Part shown: positions 41,670 to 52,317 of the stretch, piece by piece | Position numbering within the stretch: position 1 is the stretch's first letter | Layout of the letters: the number at the start of each line of letters is the position of its first letter | Source: Chlorophyllum brunneum | Taxonomy: Eukaryota; Basidiomycota; Agaricomycetes; Agaricales; Agaricaceae | Length of the DNA: 64,000 bases | Direction: 5' to 3' | Assembly (NCBI GenBank): GCA_963576785.1 | Contig: OY756139.1 | Span: 2,418,001-2,482,000 of the forward strand | The notes under the pieces: model-generated | Databases searched by the model: none | Seen by the model: the letters and a program-made list of their open reading frames with translations, nothing else | Told to the model about the DNA's origin: nothing | Translations under genes and position numbers: made by a program

Positions 41670-43051
41670 TCACCGAAGTTGGTAGAGGAGTGTTTTAATA
41701 AATGCCATTTGAATGGTTTCACCTACAGGATGGATAGATACCGGTCGAAGACAATCCTTCCGTCGAGCCATGGGTTCCAAGACTCTGAAGCTATGAGATT
41801 CAGGGACAAGAGTCATGGTCATGGGAATGAAGGTCACGTTGAAATACGGAAGAATCACAGGAAGTACTCTGTCTGTGATGTAGACTAGCAGAGAAAGTGA
41901 GTAGTGGAATTATCATGAGTGGAAGATGTCACACCTTGAGTGTTGTAGTATAGAGACCACGGATCGACTTCGTAGTGGGGTTCCCAGATGAGCTTTGTCG
42001 TTCTGAAGCTAGCATCCAGACCGAAATTGGTACAAGTCGGTTGCTGGTACCATGATCCAACGAAGATCTTGTACGAATGAGCGCCTTCTCCGATGGCGTT
42101 CAAGGTACGGAAGAGTTCGGGCACGTACACCTGGAAAACTGCGCTGAGCGCAGCATTGACAATGCTCTCGTTCAACGTTTCTTCCGGTGATCCATTCTTC
42201 TTCTGGGCAAAGGACCAATTGCCAGCTCCCCCATCGAAGGTCCATGCAGGGGCAGGCATAGGGCCTTTATTGAGGATCAAGATTTGTGCCTTCTCAGACT
42301 CACTGAGCCAGTTTGAATTTTGCACACGTACTCCGGTCTTGGGATCCACATTTGGCTCGTTATCCTCTGGACCGTGGATCGGACGGAGTGTGTCGGAAAG
42401 AGAGAACGATATACGAGTCGTATTGAATGAATATTTCGGTGCTTGGCGAAGATTTTGGGGCGGATTTTGTTGCGACTGTTTCTCTTCCTGAGACTTCGTA
42501 CAAACGAGATAGTGGCTGTTGCTCTCTGGACTTCTCTCTGGGTAGGACTTTCTGTCATGTTTAGCGAGAGCCTCGAGAAGAAGGACCTGAGCATGATAAA
42601 ACGCGAGCGGGCCCACGATCAGAATACGGTTGCCATACAGCCGATTGCAGAAGAGTTCCACCAGATCCTTGAGGTCCAATTTTTCGAGTGAACGCCAGCC
42701 TTCGATGCATTTCTCGTCGTGATGGTACTGGGACATATTGGGACCTTTAATCAGCCAAGACCCGTGGCACGTGTAGCAGATAAAGCGGGCTTGTATACGC
42801 CTGATTTTCTGCCTCGTTTCACGAGAAGTTGTGATATTGAATTCAATGAGATGTTTGCCAAGTAGTTGCCGCGTGCGTTTTGTAATGGCGAGATCCAGCC
42901 GTTGCTTGAGGTATAATTCCACACTGGCATCATAGTTTTGGTTCATTAGAAAGTATCGCCAGGCATAAAGTCCCAGGACGGCGACGAGGAACCTAAAGAG
43001 GAGAGCTTTGAGTTTACGCTTCATCATGATGGCGGTGGACAGAGTCGTCAC
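41670..43051 (-). CDS. Type II membrane protein, conserved fungal family, possibly PC-esterase-like
   Basis: N-terminal anchor after a short basic stretch (MKRKLKALLFRFLVAVLGLY, continuing AWRYFL), then a luminal domain. Readable blocks: ARFICYTCHGSWLIKGPN, YHHDEKCIEGWRSLEKLD, NRLYGNRILIVGPLAFYHAQ, SESEKAQILILNKGPMPAPA, and, in the last exon, VPESHSFRVLEPMARRKDCL followed by the short end FIKTLLYQLR. The strand-loop ILIVGP followed much later by Asp/His-containing segments recalls GDSL/PC-esterase (TBL-like) acyl-transfer proteins of the Golgi, but the Ser of a GDS motif is not plain (GNRILIVGP), so this is a weak inference. Start may be 43051 or the second MM at about 43027. One intron (about 41880-41935). 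Divergent from the lipase with a 180-base spacer. Confidence 0.65.
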
Positions 43052-43231
43052 CGCGGGAAGATTGACATCATAGCTATCTTTCTAACTCGTCCGATTGTTA
43101 TATGTTTCCCCATGTCTCCATAATAACACCACTCCTCTGCCCCGTTCGCATTACTTCTAGACTTACAGGTATTACCCCAGGACATCATTCAATACTGGTT
43201 TTCTAACTGCTGTCTGGTCATAGTAACCACC

Positions 43232-44788
43232 ATGCGTGTTCCATTGCTCGGACGGCTTTCACTCCGCGAATACCTCGCAATAACAATCAGTTTCTCCATC
43301 CTCGCCCTTGCATCATTCCTTAAATTTATCATCCTATTTCTTCCAAAACCTGTGATTAACTGGTTTTACAAGTGGTCTCGGGTGCTCTTCAAATGGCAAT
43401 TCGGTCGTGATGGGGGAGACCCTTCTGAAGAAAGACGGGCGTCGGACCACGTTCTCAAGGCAAAAGACTTTGAGGACCTCTGTAATATCCATGGATATAC
43501 GCACGAAGAGCACGTTGTGTTAACCAAGGACGGATATTTGCTCGGTATCCACCGAATACCTGGGAAACGTGGAGAGAGGAGGGATAACCCTGGAACGAGC
43601 ACCGGAAAGCCTGTCGTGTATTTGCATCATGGTTTACTTATGAACAGCGAAGTATGGGTCTGTCTGACGACCACCGAGCGATCTTTGGCATTCGTCCTTG
43701 CGGAGCAAGGTTATGATGTCTGGCTAGGCAACAATCGGTATGTCTTACTCTTTCCAGCATCCCTTTCGTACGTTGAAGCATTGCACGAAAAAGGGGTAAC
43801 AAATACTCTAAGAAATCAATACACCATGGTCCAAACTCTTCCAAGTTCTGGGATTACAGGTCGGTTGTGCTTAACGCGTCAACCATATTCGACTCGCTCA
43901 CAAAACCTGCAGCATTGATGACTTCGCCTGGCATGACATTCCGGACACCATTCATCACATCTTACAAGTGACAAAGGCTCCTCAGTTAAGCTACATCGGT
44001 TTTAGCCAAGGAACAGCTCAAGCATTTGCTACTCTCAGTATCCATCCTCAGCTAAATGAAAAAGTCAACGTATTTATCGCCCTCGCCCCTGCAATGAGTC
44101 CTGCTGGATTAGCTGCTCCAATAGTAGACGGGCTCATGAAAGCATCGCAAGTACCTCTTCCTTTTCGTCTCGGGTGTTGTACTGATGAGATGAACCTAGC
44201 CCAACCTTTCTTTTTCTTCTTTTTGGTCGTAAATCCATCCTCTCTTCTGCCACCTTTTGGCAATCTATCATATATCCCCCGATATTTGCACAAGTGATCG
44301 ACAGTTCTCTCGCTTGGCTTTTCAACTGGCATAGCCGCAACATATCATCGTATCAAAAAATCGCCGCCTATGCCCATCTATACTCCTTCGCCTCGGTCAA
44401 ATCAGTCGTGCATTGGTTTCAGATAATGCGAAACGCTGCGTTTCAGATGTACGACGACGACGTGCTGTCGCCGGTTGTCGTGACATCTGTCAGCTCATAC
44501 AGGCCCGCGCGATTCCCTACGCGAAATATCGTCACACCCATTGTACTGCTTTGGGGCGATTCAGACAGTCTCGTCGATATTGATACAATGTTGACGCAGC
44601 TTCCAAGCCATACCGTTGCGAAACGATTATGTACTTACGAACACTTGGACATACTCTGGGGCCAAAACGTCCATATCGACGTGATTCCAGAAGTCATCGC
44701 TGCGCTTGAGCTTTACAATACCAAGGAACAAACCGTTGCGGACGTCGGAAGTAGGGATGAAATGCAAACAGACTTTCTCGCGAATTAA
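43232..44788 (+). CDS. Acid lipase / steryl ester hydrolase (TGL1/YEH type)
   Basis: Membrane-anchored alpha/beta-hydrolase releasing sterols from steryl esters at lipid droplets or the plasma membrane. From ATG 43232 an N-terminal hydrophobic segment (ISFSILALASFLKFIILFLP) is followed by the abhydro-lipase region: DLCNIHGYTHEEHVVLTKDG, YLLGIHRIPGKRG, VVYLHHGLLMNSEVWV (oxyanion region), LAEQGYDVWLGNNR. After an intron: KFWDYSIDDFAWHDIPDTIH, nucleophile Ser in YIGFSQGTAQAFATL (about 44000), lid region FWQSIIYPP, catalytic Asp in LLWGDSDSLVDIDTM and His in YEHLDILWG (about 44640). The triad is complete. Three or four introns. Similar in architecture to yeast Tgl1, Yeh1 and Yeh2; which paralogue cannot be told. 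Confidence 0.9.
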
Positions 44789-45105
44789 ATAAACTCTAAC
44801 AGGACAAATGAACGTAGTTATAATATTCCTAGTAATTTCTCTAAAGTCATTAGATCCTTCGGAATGTGGTCGCACTCCCAAAGTTTTCCCCTGGTCTCTA
44901 TTCCATGGTGATTCTCTCAATTTCAGTCTTCGGCCAAAGGTCGAACATGGGTCTGTATGTCTACCCAATGCGAAAGCTTGTCGACCTGGTGCCTTGTTGT
45001 AACCAGCGTACCCGCGGCACACCATCTTTCCCATCTGACCAGGAATAGGGTTATAGTCATAAACTAGATACGTTACCTACTGCTACCTCACAGACTACAC
45101 GGGTT
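44789..45105. other. Convergent 3' spacer
   Basis: 317 bases between the stop codons of the lipase and the AROM-like gene. No open frame or RNA signal worth naming. Confidence 0.5.
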
Positions 45106-47503
45106 CTACTGTCGAGACGCCCTCAGCATTTCCTCGTAGACCTCCAACACCTTCGCTCGAACCTGCTTTACAGGCGCTCTCCTCCCAGTCCACATCTTAA
45201 CTTGCTCGAATCCTTGTTCTAAGAGTACCTCTATCCCGTCCACGCTAACCCACTGCGACCCTTGCATCCTCCTCTGCTCTGCAAAAGCCAGTAATGGCGT
45301 TATCCTCTTCTCATAGGCGAGTTCCATTGCGACGCCACCGCCCATTGATAAATGGTCCAACTGCAGGCCAATATCCACAGGTTCTGTTGTTTCAGAATCT
45401 ATGGATCCTGCAATCGCAGGAACAGTGGAGACAATGATAGATGGTAGAGGAGTGATGGGTGACGGCACAGAGAGACAGTCTAGGACTTTGACCCGCAAGA
45501 GGTGATCAAGCCGCTGGAAATCATCCACCAAGGTTTGCGCTTTCGTTCCACTCCGATTGAACACAAAGATATTAACCACACCGATCCGGTATAACGCGTA
45601 GATCGTAGCCCTGGCAGAACCCCCAGCGCCTAGCACGAGAGCAGTTGTCGAAGAAGTAACTGGATGTGCGGGCGTCAACGAACGTAGCAAACTGTTTTTG
45701 ATTCCCCTCCAGTCGGTGTTATCACCATACAACCCATGCCCACCCCGCGACACTGGTAAAATCGTATTGACGGCTCCGATGATTTGTGCGTGCCGTGAAA
45801 GGTGTTGAATCAGAGGTATGACGTTTCGGGCATGTGGCAACGTCACGCTTGCACCTCCGAAATCTGGTTGTTCCATCACTCGATGGATTTCGTCGATGCT
45901 TTCAGTGTCAACTTTACTATATACGTGTGGGAGACCGAGGGTAGAGAATGCAGCGTTATGAAGAACGGGCGACATGGAATGTGGGATTGGATGACCAAAG
46001 ACATAGTATTTCTTTGGGTGAAGAAGGCCTGTGAGGTAGAGGATGGATTGGCACTCTTGGAAGGTGACGCGTCCGGAGCTGGCGGGGTAAGGAAGGAGGG
46101 GATGTGAAACGGGTGAAAGATAGTGGTTCCATGCTCGTGATATTTTACCCTAAGTTTGATTCAATTGCAAGAATCCGCTTCTGGGAAACCGGGACTCACC
46201 TCGATTCCCATGTTGAGGGCAACGAGAGGTATAGGCCCGTTCTCCACAGACGAGGCAAACGTCCGTAGGCTCATGTTATCTTCAAAGTTTTTGGCCTGTA
46301 GTATGATTGAGGCTACGTCTGCCCCCATGCTGACGATACTATCGTATATTTGTTTGGGTTCTGGGCTGTCCCACTGGCACTTGTCCTTCATGTCAAAAAA
46401 TGAGCCAATAATTGTAGAGTTTCCCTTGATGGGAACAATATTCCCAACGACAGAGGGAGGATAGTCCAATCCGATTTCAACATATTCGACGCCCAGACGT
46501 AATGCGTGTTGGGTGTATGAGACGAGCGTGTCCATAAGCGGTGCATTATCGGGGTCGGGATCCGGAAATTTCCCTGCCTGGGATTGAGTGCGAATCATAA
46601 AGTAAATAGGGAGGGATGAGTGTCGACGAAGGGTGGCAACTTGAAAGGAGAGATAGCTGGAGTCGTAGGGTGCGAATAGGTCTCCCCGAATAGCCCAGAG
46701 GTCAAGTCCTATAGACATGTCTTCCAAGTAAGGAACTGCTCGATTAAGATCATCAAATGTGAGAGTGAGAAAGTATGTTCGATGTCCGCGGACAGGAACC
46801 TTGTTGGTGTCCACGCCATGTATGAACCGAAGAAGTCTGAAAAAGTCCTTCTCGACGGGTTTGAAGATGACGGACAGCTCGTTATTGCTGGCCTCCATTG
46901 ACACGTCTTCGTCTTGTGGGGGGGGAACGGTAAGGGAGGCAAACTCGTATGAAGAGCAGTCACGAAATAGAGCAGCTAGATGTTCCCATGCATCTGGATC
47001 TTGGTCGTGAACCTGGGATTTGCGGATATATGCAGCGACAGCGGCCTTGTCGCGCAAAACATGGATGACAAGCCCGTGTTCTCTGAATTTCTTGAGCAGA
47101 GCTCGGTTGTGTTCGAGTTCGATGATGCGGGAACCACAGGCGATAACCTTTTCCATTGGATTAGTATGGAGGACATCGACAAGGATGTCGGATTCGACCC
47201 TTCTGATGGCGTCACGTCCCCTGCTAGCGATGAATGCTGAAACGGACATTCGCTGGCGTGACTCGAAGATGGCGTCGGTGTCGAGCATTTCCCATCCCAG
47301 GGCCTTTGCGGTGATTGAGGCAAGGGTGGTCTTGCCGACTGTGTACCTCGAAGAAGCGTGAGTGTCGGGATCACGGGGTGAAAGAGGGTGAGTGAACCTC
47401 CGGGCATTCCAATGAGCACGATGGTGGCTCGTCGCGAGGGGTGCTGGGGATGGGCGGGGGAGGGAGCGCGGGAGGGCGGGACGGAGGGGATTGGGCGAAG
47501 CAT
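45106..47503 (-). CDS. Three-domain shikimate kinase/dehydroquinase/shikimate dehydrogenase-like protein (QutR-type repressor)
   Basis: Homologous to the last three domains of the pentafunctional AROM enzyme, the make-up of the quinate repressor QutR/Qa-1S. ATG 47503 gives a Pro/Arg-rich leader, then the kinase P-loop IVLIGMPGVGKTTLASITAK, joined over an intron. The usual GGG of the kinase reads ACGS. In the dehydroquinase part, the catalytic His region reads IIGSFFDMKD where enzymes have a histidine (SHHD or similar), and the Schiff-base lysine region reads ADVASIILQAKNFEDN in place of ADVIKL. An intron leads to the dehydrogenase domain (FGHPIPHSMSPVLHNAAF, GAVNTILP, GDNTDWRGI, LVLGAGGSARATIYAL); its catalytic lysine after VTxP is missing (ASVTLPHARNV). 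The dehydroquinate synthase and EPSP synthase domains are absent. So it is probably a metabolite-sensing regulator, not an enzyme. No quinate-use genes adjoin it. Confidence 0.85.
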
Positions 47504-47755
47504 GCTGATGGCCTGGCGGTGCTAGGAAGGGGTGAGTGGGGGCGGGGGAGGAGGAGAAGAGGGCTGACGCGGTGGTAGAGGGCGGCCCTGTGCTCTGGGG
47601 AGGGCGAGAGTCTTGGGGAGTTTATGAGATCGCTGACTTTCATGGCGGTCTGCATCAGGAACGGATCTCTCCCTCCACTCTTTTGATCGGCCCCGGATCC
47701 TCTTTTTTCCGTCCCCATACAGGTAATATCTATCTACGCCCCTTTCTTTTTTCCG

Positions 47756-48714
47756 CTATCCCAGCTTTTCCTTGAAGTACTCCTGCAGGCTCTTGCTCGA
47801 TGTCCTAATGCTCCCAACCTCCGTCAGTCTGCCCTCCTGTGGCGTCCCAGTGCCAGACGACGCTGTTGACGCGGTCGGCGCAATTCCAAGAATCTCAGAG
47901 ATTGCAGCAGCAGATTTAGAGGCCAGGGATTTCGCAGCAATATGCCGTGCTCGGTGTCTACATGGCAAACACTTAGAGAAATCGAAGATTCCGGGCGTGC
48001 CACGTACGATCTATGCCGCGGCACAACACGCGCAGACTTTTGCTCAACGGGTTCCGGCAATGTTGCTTCTGGTACAGCGGGTTTAGGAGTCTCCGTCTCT
48101 GGTTCAGAGTCTTCACTCCCGCGTTTCTTCGACTTCTTCGACTTCTTCTCGGCGCCTTTGCCATCCCCCTCTCTCTTCCGTTTCTTCTTCTTTTCCCCCC
48201 CTCCGCCGTCCCTATCCTTCTTCTTCTCCTTCTCTTTCTCCCCCTCCTTCCCCTCCACGTCCCCCTTCGGCTTAACAAACCCAACCCCAGCCCCCTCCGT
48301 CCCATTCAGCCTCTTCAACAAACTCTCAAAATCCTTATTCTGCTTCCACGCAATTCCGTTCGCGTCCATCTGATGAGCAGCCCCAATCCCCATCATATCC
48401 AGCTTTTGTGCAACCTTGATATGCGACGTCCGTCCCTCTTCACCTACGCCCAACCCCTTGCTAGAGTCCCATCCAAATTTGCTCAGATAATTCGACCCGA
48501 AACGTGCCGCATCTGTTGTTGATATTTTTTTAATGTAGCATTTCCCGAAGAATGATGCCCCATAGCATACAACAAGGAAGAGCACAAACGATGGCAGTCA
48601 GAACTCCATCCCTGAATGACAACCAACAAAGAACAAGAACGAACCATCGGCCCACGACAGATTCCGAGGATCAGTTGGGATTCTTTGTTTGATTTTTCGT
48701 CCCGAGAGGCCCAT
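47756..48714 (-). CDS. PXR1: G-patch protein PXR1/PINX1-like
   Basis: Nucleolar protein that activates the Prp43 helicase in rRNA processing and can restrain telomerase. ATG 48714 gives MGLSGRKIKQRIPTDPRNLS, like the N-terminus of PinX1. An intron joins the G-patch: ARFGSNYLSKFGWDSSKGLG and VGEEGRTSHIKVAQKLDMMG (about 48370-48500). A highly charged Lys/Glu tract (about 48100-48260), typical nucleolar targeting sequence, follows. The C-terminus contains ARHIAAKSLASKSAAAISEI and ends LQEYFKEKLG. Two or three introns. Family identity is clear from N-terminus plus G-patch. Confidence 0.9.
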
Positions 48715-49130
48715 AGTCTGGAGATCTATGTGAAAGCGAATGATCAATAGTTTTCCTTGCCCCAGGTTATATTGATGACTAAGCCCCATCAATTCTGTTC
48801 TAGGCTTCGCTTAGGATGCTTTCATCGCTTCTTCACTTTGCATTCTACATTAATACAGTTAAAAAAACACACAAAGGCTCCGCCGGTGGATACATACTTC
48901 TCCACTACTTGGCATGAAAAGCACTACTGAAACACAATGTAGACGGTGATGGATATGTACGAGGTAAATGGGAGATGCGGGAGTAACTATAACGTGGTTA
49001 GATCGTGAACAAGCGATATATACGCCCCGGTGTTAGAACGACGACGCTGGGGGGAATATACAGTAAGGAAGACCGAGGGAAAAACTCTAGATAGTCAGGA
49101 GAGAAGTAGACAGCTGGACATCCGATGCGC
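48715..49130. other. Spacer between PXR1 promoter and NoxR 3' end
   Basis: 416 bases, both neighbours on the minus strand. Small frames only; nothing to support a gene. Confidence 0.45.
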
Positions 49131-51223
49131 CTATCGGTCAGCACACCAGATCTCCAACTTGCCCTCAGCCTTGCCCTTCGAGCTCGTACGAGCAGTCTCG
49201 ATCGCAAGTTCAAAGTCGGACTCGTCCGCAAGCGTGACCTTTCCGCCGTCCTCGTCTTGGAATTTCAACCCAAGTCCATGGACAGATTTGTCAAATTTCG
49301 CGGTCAGTTTGTCCATGAACTCGTCAAAGCTCATTTCCGGAGTCACCGCCATGCCTCGCACGTCCTCTTTATAGTGAATCTGTACGGTTCTCTTGATTAC
49401 CTCTTTTGAGTCCATTCTTGAGCAAAATCACGTACCTTAACACGAATCTTCATGAGGTCATAGAACCCATCATCATACTCCCCACTGACATATCCCTCTT
49501 CCTCCTCCTCCTCGTATGTGCTCTGCATTCGACCAGGACCACGCTGGGTCCGTCTTCTTGAAGGTTTCCTTCTCATTGAACCGAAAGAGCTTGGTGCATA
49601 GCTGCTTCCAGGCGCACTCCTTGATCCGTTACGAGAAATCGCAGGGGGTGGAGCATTGGCACTGCCCCTTGCCCAGGCAGCTACACGATCATTCGATGCA
49701 GGGGTGGGAATGTTAGGTACAGCGGGCGCTGACGCCGAATCAGCGTAAGAGTCGAGGTAATCGTCATAGAACTCGGTAAGGCGGGCGTTATCTTTCGATG
49801 CTAAGCGCTCAGACCTAAGTAACATTCTGGAATAAAGTGCAACCATGCGCCTACCTTTCGGGGGAGGGGCAGGTCCAGCATCACTAGGTCCAGCCGAGGG
49901 AGCCATATCGACAGCTTTCCGTATACTCAGCCCTCGGACAGGGCCTCCGATGCCAACACCTGGAGAGGGACGGCCGGGCACTATTTGTGTCGGGTTTCTC
50001 GTCAAACCTGACTCTGTCCTGTCACGATTCCCGCTTCTTGGCGAAGGTTCCAGATTTTTCGGGCTCGGCGGTTCAAGTTCGCGGGCGTTGGGCGGCACCG
50101 CAAGCGTCGTCTTGGAACGCTCGACATCAACCGGAGGTGATTCTATATTCGTTTCTACACCGTGTGAGAGGGGACATGAGGGACCAACAGTTCAAAATGG
50201 ACGCACTCGTGCTAGGAGTAACCGTTGGTAGGCTAGCGCTCCTCGTGACGGTGGTCTCCGGCGTATCAATGAATATACCCGTTGGCGTAATGCCTTGCTT
50301 AAGGCGAGTAGAGCCCGTGAAAGTGGTGAAGGCATCATTGGCGTCGCTTGCAGCAACTAGGATCTGGTAGATGGTCAGCATAATGATCTTAGAAGGAGTT
50401 GATGCCTCATCCATACGGGTTGCCCTATGAAATTTCTCGCCGCTGCATTCTTGAGCTTCTTCTCTGAAGGCCGGTAGAGCACACCAACGGGCTTGGACGA
50501 CCATTAACGGGTGGTGAGAGAAGATTGAGAGATGGCATACCACGCTGAAGACCATGTAACCTTCTCCACGGTCCCGGATAGCGTCATCGATTACTTTGTG
50601 ATCATCGATAGCCTTGTCCCGACTAGCTTCTTGCATATCCTGCAAGCCCTCCTGGATTCTCCCCATATAGATTAAAGTCAGGCCCTTATTGTACAAAACC
50701 TCGGCAGAGAAGAGGCGGAACTTGAGTCCCAATTGTTCGTAGTTACTACGTGACAACGGTCAGAATGTGGAACAATGAGTAGGCTGAAGCAACTCACATT
50801 GCCTGGTTCCCCCTCAAGTAGAATAGTGCTTGTTCAAAGTCTTTGAAAGCCAGGTCATAGCGAGTGAGCAAGAAGTTGGAGACCCCGCACTGAAAATACC
50901 TGCAATGGCGTCTGAGCTACGGTGAACAGAGGATGAGACGACAGAGACATACGCAACGGCCAGATACTGGTCTAGGCTTGTGGCCTCGATGAAGCGCTCC
51001 ACGGCGGCTTCATGCTCTCCAAGGGTCGCGTAAATCAAACCCATATTCGTGAGGATTTTGGATGAGTCTGCAATCCGCTGCAGACAACCTTCATTAGGTG
51101 ATCACATCCACAACCACGGAAAGATGCACTCACTGAGAAGAGGTCCAAGGCCTTCTCAAAGTCCTGCTCATCGTATGCTTTCAACGCAGCGGCCCAAGTC
51201 TCCAGCTCAGCCTTGAGTGACAT
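49131..51223 (-). CDS. NOXR: NADPH oxidase regulator NoxR (p67phox homologue)
   Basis: NoxR activates fungal NADPH oxidases together with Rac, producing reactive oxygen for hyphal differentiation and fruiting. From ATG 51223 (MSLKAELETWAAALKAYDEQ) four tetratricopeptide-type helices follow: EQDFEKALDLFS, ILTNMGLIYATLGEHEAAVE, RYDLAFKDFEQALFYLRGNQ and LYNKGLTLIYMGRIQEGLQD. After the activation-domain region comes VGVLYRPSEKKLKN, then a long Ser/Pro-rich part. The C-terminus is a PB1-type domain: MKIRVKVQIHYKEDVRGMAV, SFDEFMDKLTAKFDK, LKFQDEDGGKVTLADESDFE, ending KLEIWCADR. No SH3 domain is seen, as in other fungal NoxR proteins. About eight introns. Identity is secure. Confidence 0.93.
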
Positions 51224-52317
51224 TGATTATGCGAGAGGTGGTGGTGGTTCTCTTCTCGAAGTATATATATTAATTGAGCGTTCCTGACGCTTGTGTGATG
51301 GTGCTTTGCAATAAAAAAGGAGTGGCCGAAAAACTCCGTGAAAAAGCGAAAAAAAAAGAAAACGAAAGTGACGAGACGCAGTCTCTGGGAGGGCGTGCAC
51401 GAGAGACAACTAAAAGATGAATTTGCGACTATATACTCCTGGACAGTGTTCAACGTATCACACTGATCTTGTTGCCAAGGCTCTCGTCGGCATTCGCCGC
51501 GGTCTGTTGTTCTCTAATCTAATAAACATACTCTTCAACAGTATCGAGGTCCCAGCGTCCTGGTAATAATATACCCTATCTTTCTGTGGCCTTGCGCCCA
51601 GGTCGTATTACCCAGAGAGCTCTCGTTCTGTCTCGATCTTCTCCTCAAGGTTGCGCGCCTGCTTATCACTTTCCGACATCGCAACATGTGAACACCTCCC
51701 ATCACTATGTTACACAGGCAACCGGCCTGTCGCTTGCCATTGCAGTCCCCGTTCCCGCGGACACCTCTGCTTCCGGTGCCCCATGGCAAGCTATTCAATT
51801 ACCTGCTTGACTTTCGTGGACCTGGCCTGCCTGGAAGGGACACCTTGTGCATACGTTCTGGACACTGGAAATTTCATCCGATCATCTAGTAACTAACATG
51901 AACAGCACAGCACTTGGGGAACCGGGATTATTCCTGGAGTTTCCTAGCTCGATGACAGGCCCAAAGTTTGTGTGTCTGGGTCATGCAATCGCCATAACCT
52001 CGTACATTTGGCACCGCCTTCCGACATCAGTTTCACCCCTTTCAACGTGTACCTGCAGGATTTTGAAAAACAAAACATACATCACTTCACTTTGATGAAG
52101 CATATGTATTCCGCACGGCGCCCATCAAACATCGCCGAAGTTAATCGTGTCAGAAATATAGGACAGTAAGCAACAGTATTACGATTAGACAACCATATGC
52201 AATATAAATTACATTGTCCCAACAATCTAATATTAGACCGTCTCCAAACCAACGAAGGGATAGAGAAGCTGGATAGGAGAATGCCCTCTACGATAAGGGA
52301 GAGGAGGAAGAGAAGTA
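51224..52317. other. Intergenic: NoxR promoter and DRS2 3' flank
   Basis: About 1.1 kb. Short plus-strand frames (51586-52095) overlap one another without domains or convincing splicing. I see no RNA gene. Confidence 0.45.
51262..51271 (-). promoter_or_regulatory. TATA-like element of NoxR
   Basis: Alternating TATATATAT about 40 bases upstream of the NoxR ATG (51223) on the minus strand. Confidence 0.4.

Noticed and set aside
45106..47503. Pentafunctional AROM enzyme
   Set aside because: Only three C-terminal domains are present; dehydroquinate synthase and EPSP synthase are not found upstream, where the PXR1-like gene begins after 250 bases.
47960..48373. Plus-strand Phe/Ser/Pro-rich open frames
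   Set aside because: They are the reverse image of the Lys/Glu-rich tract of the PXR1-like gene.
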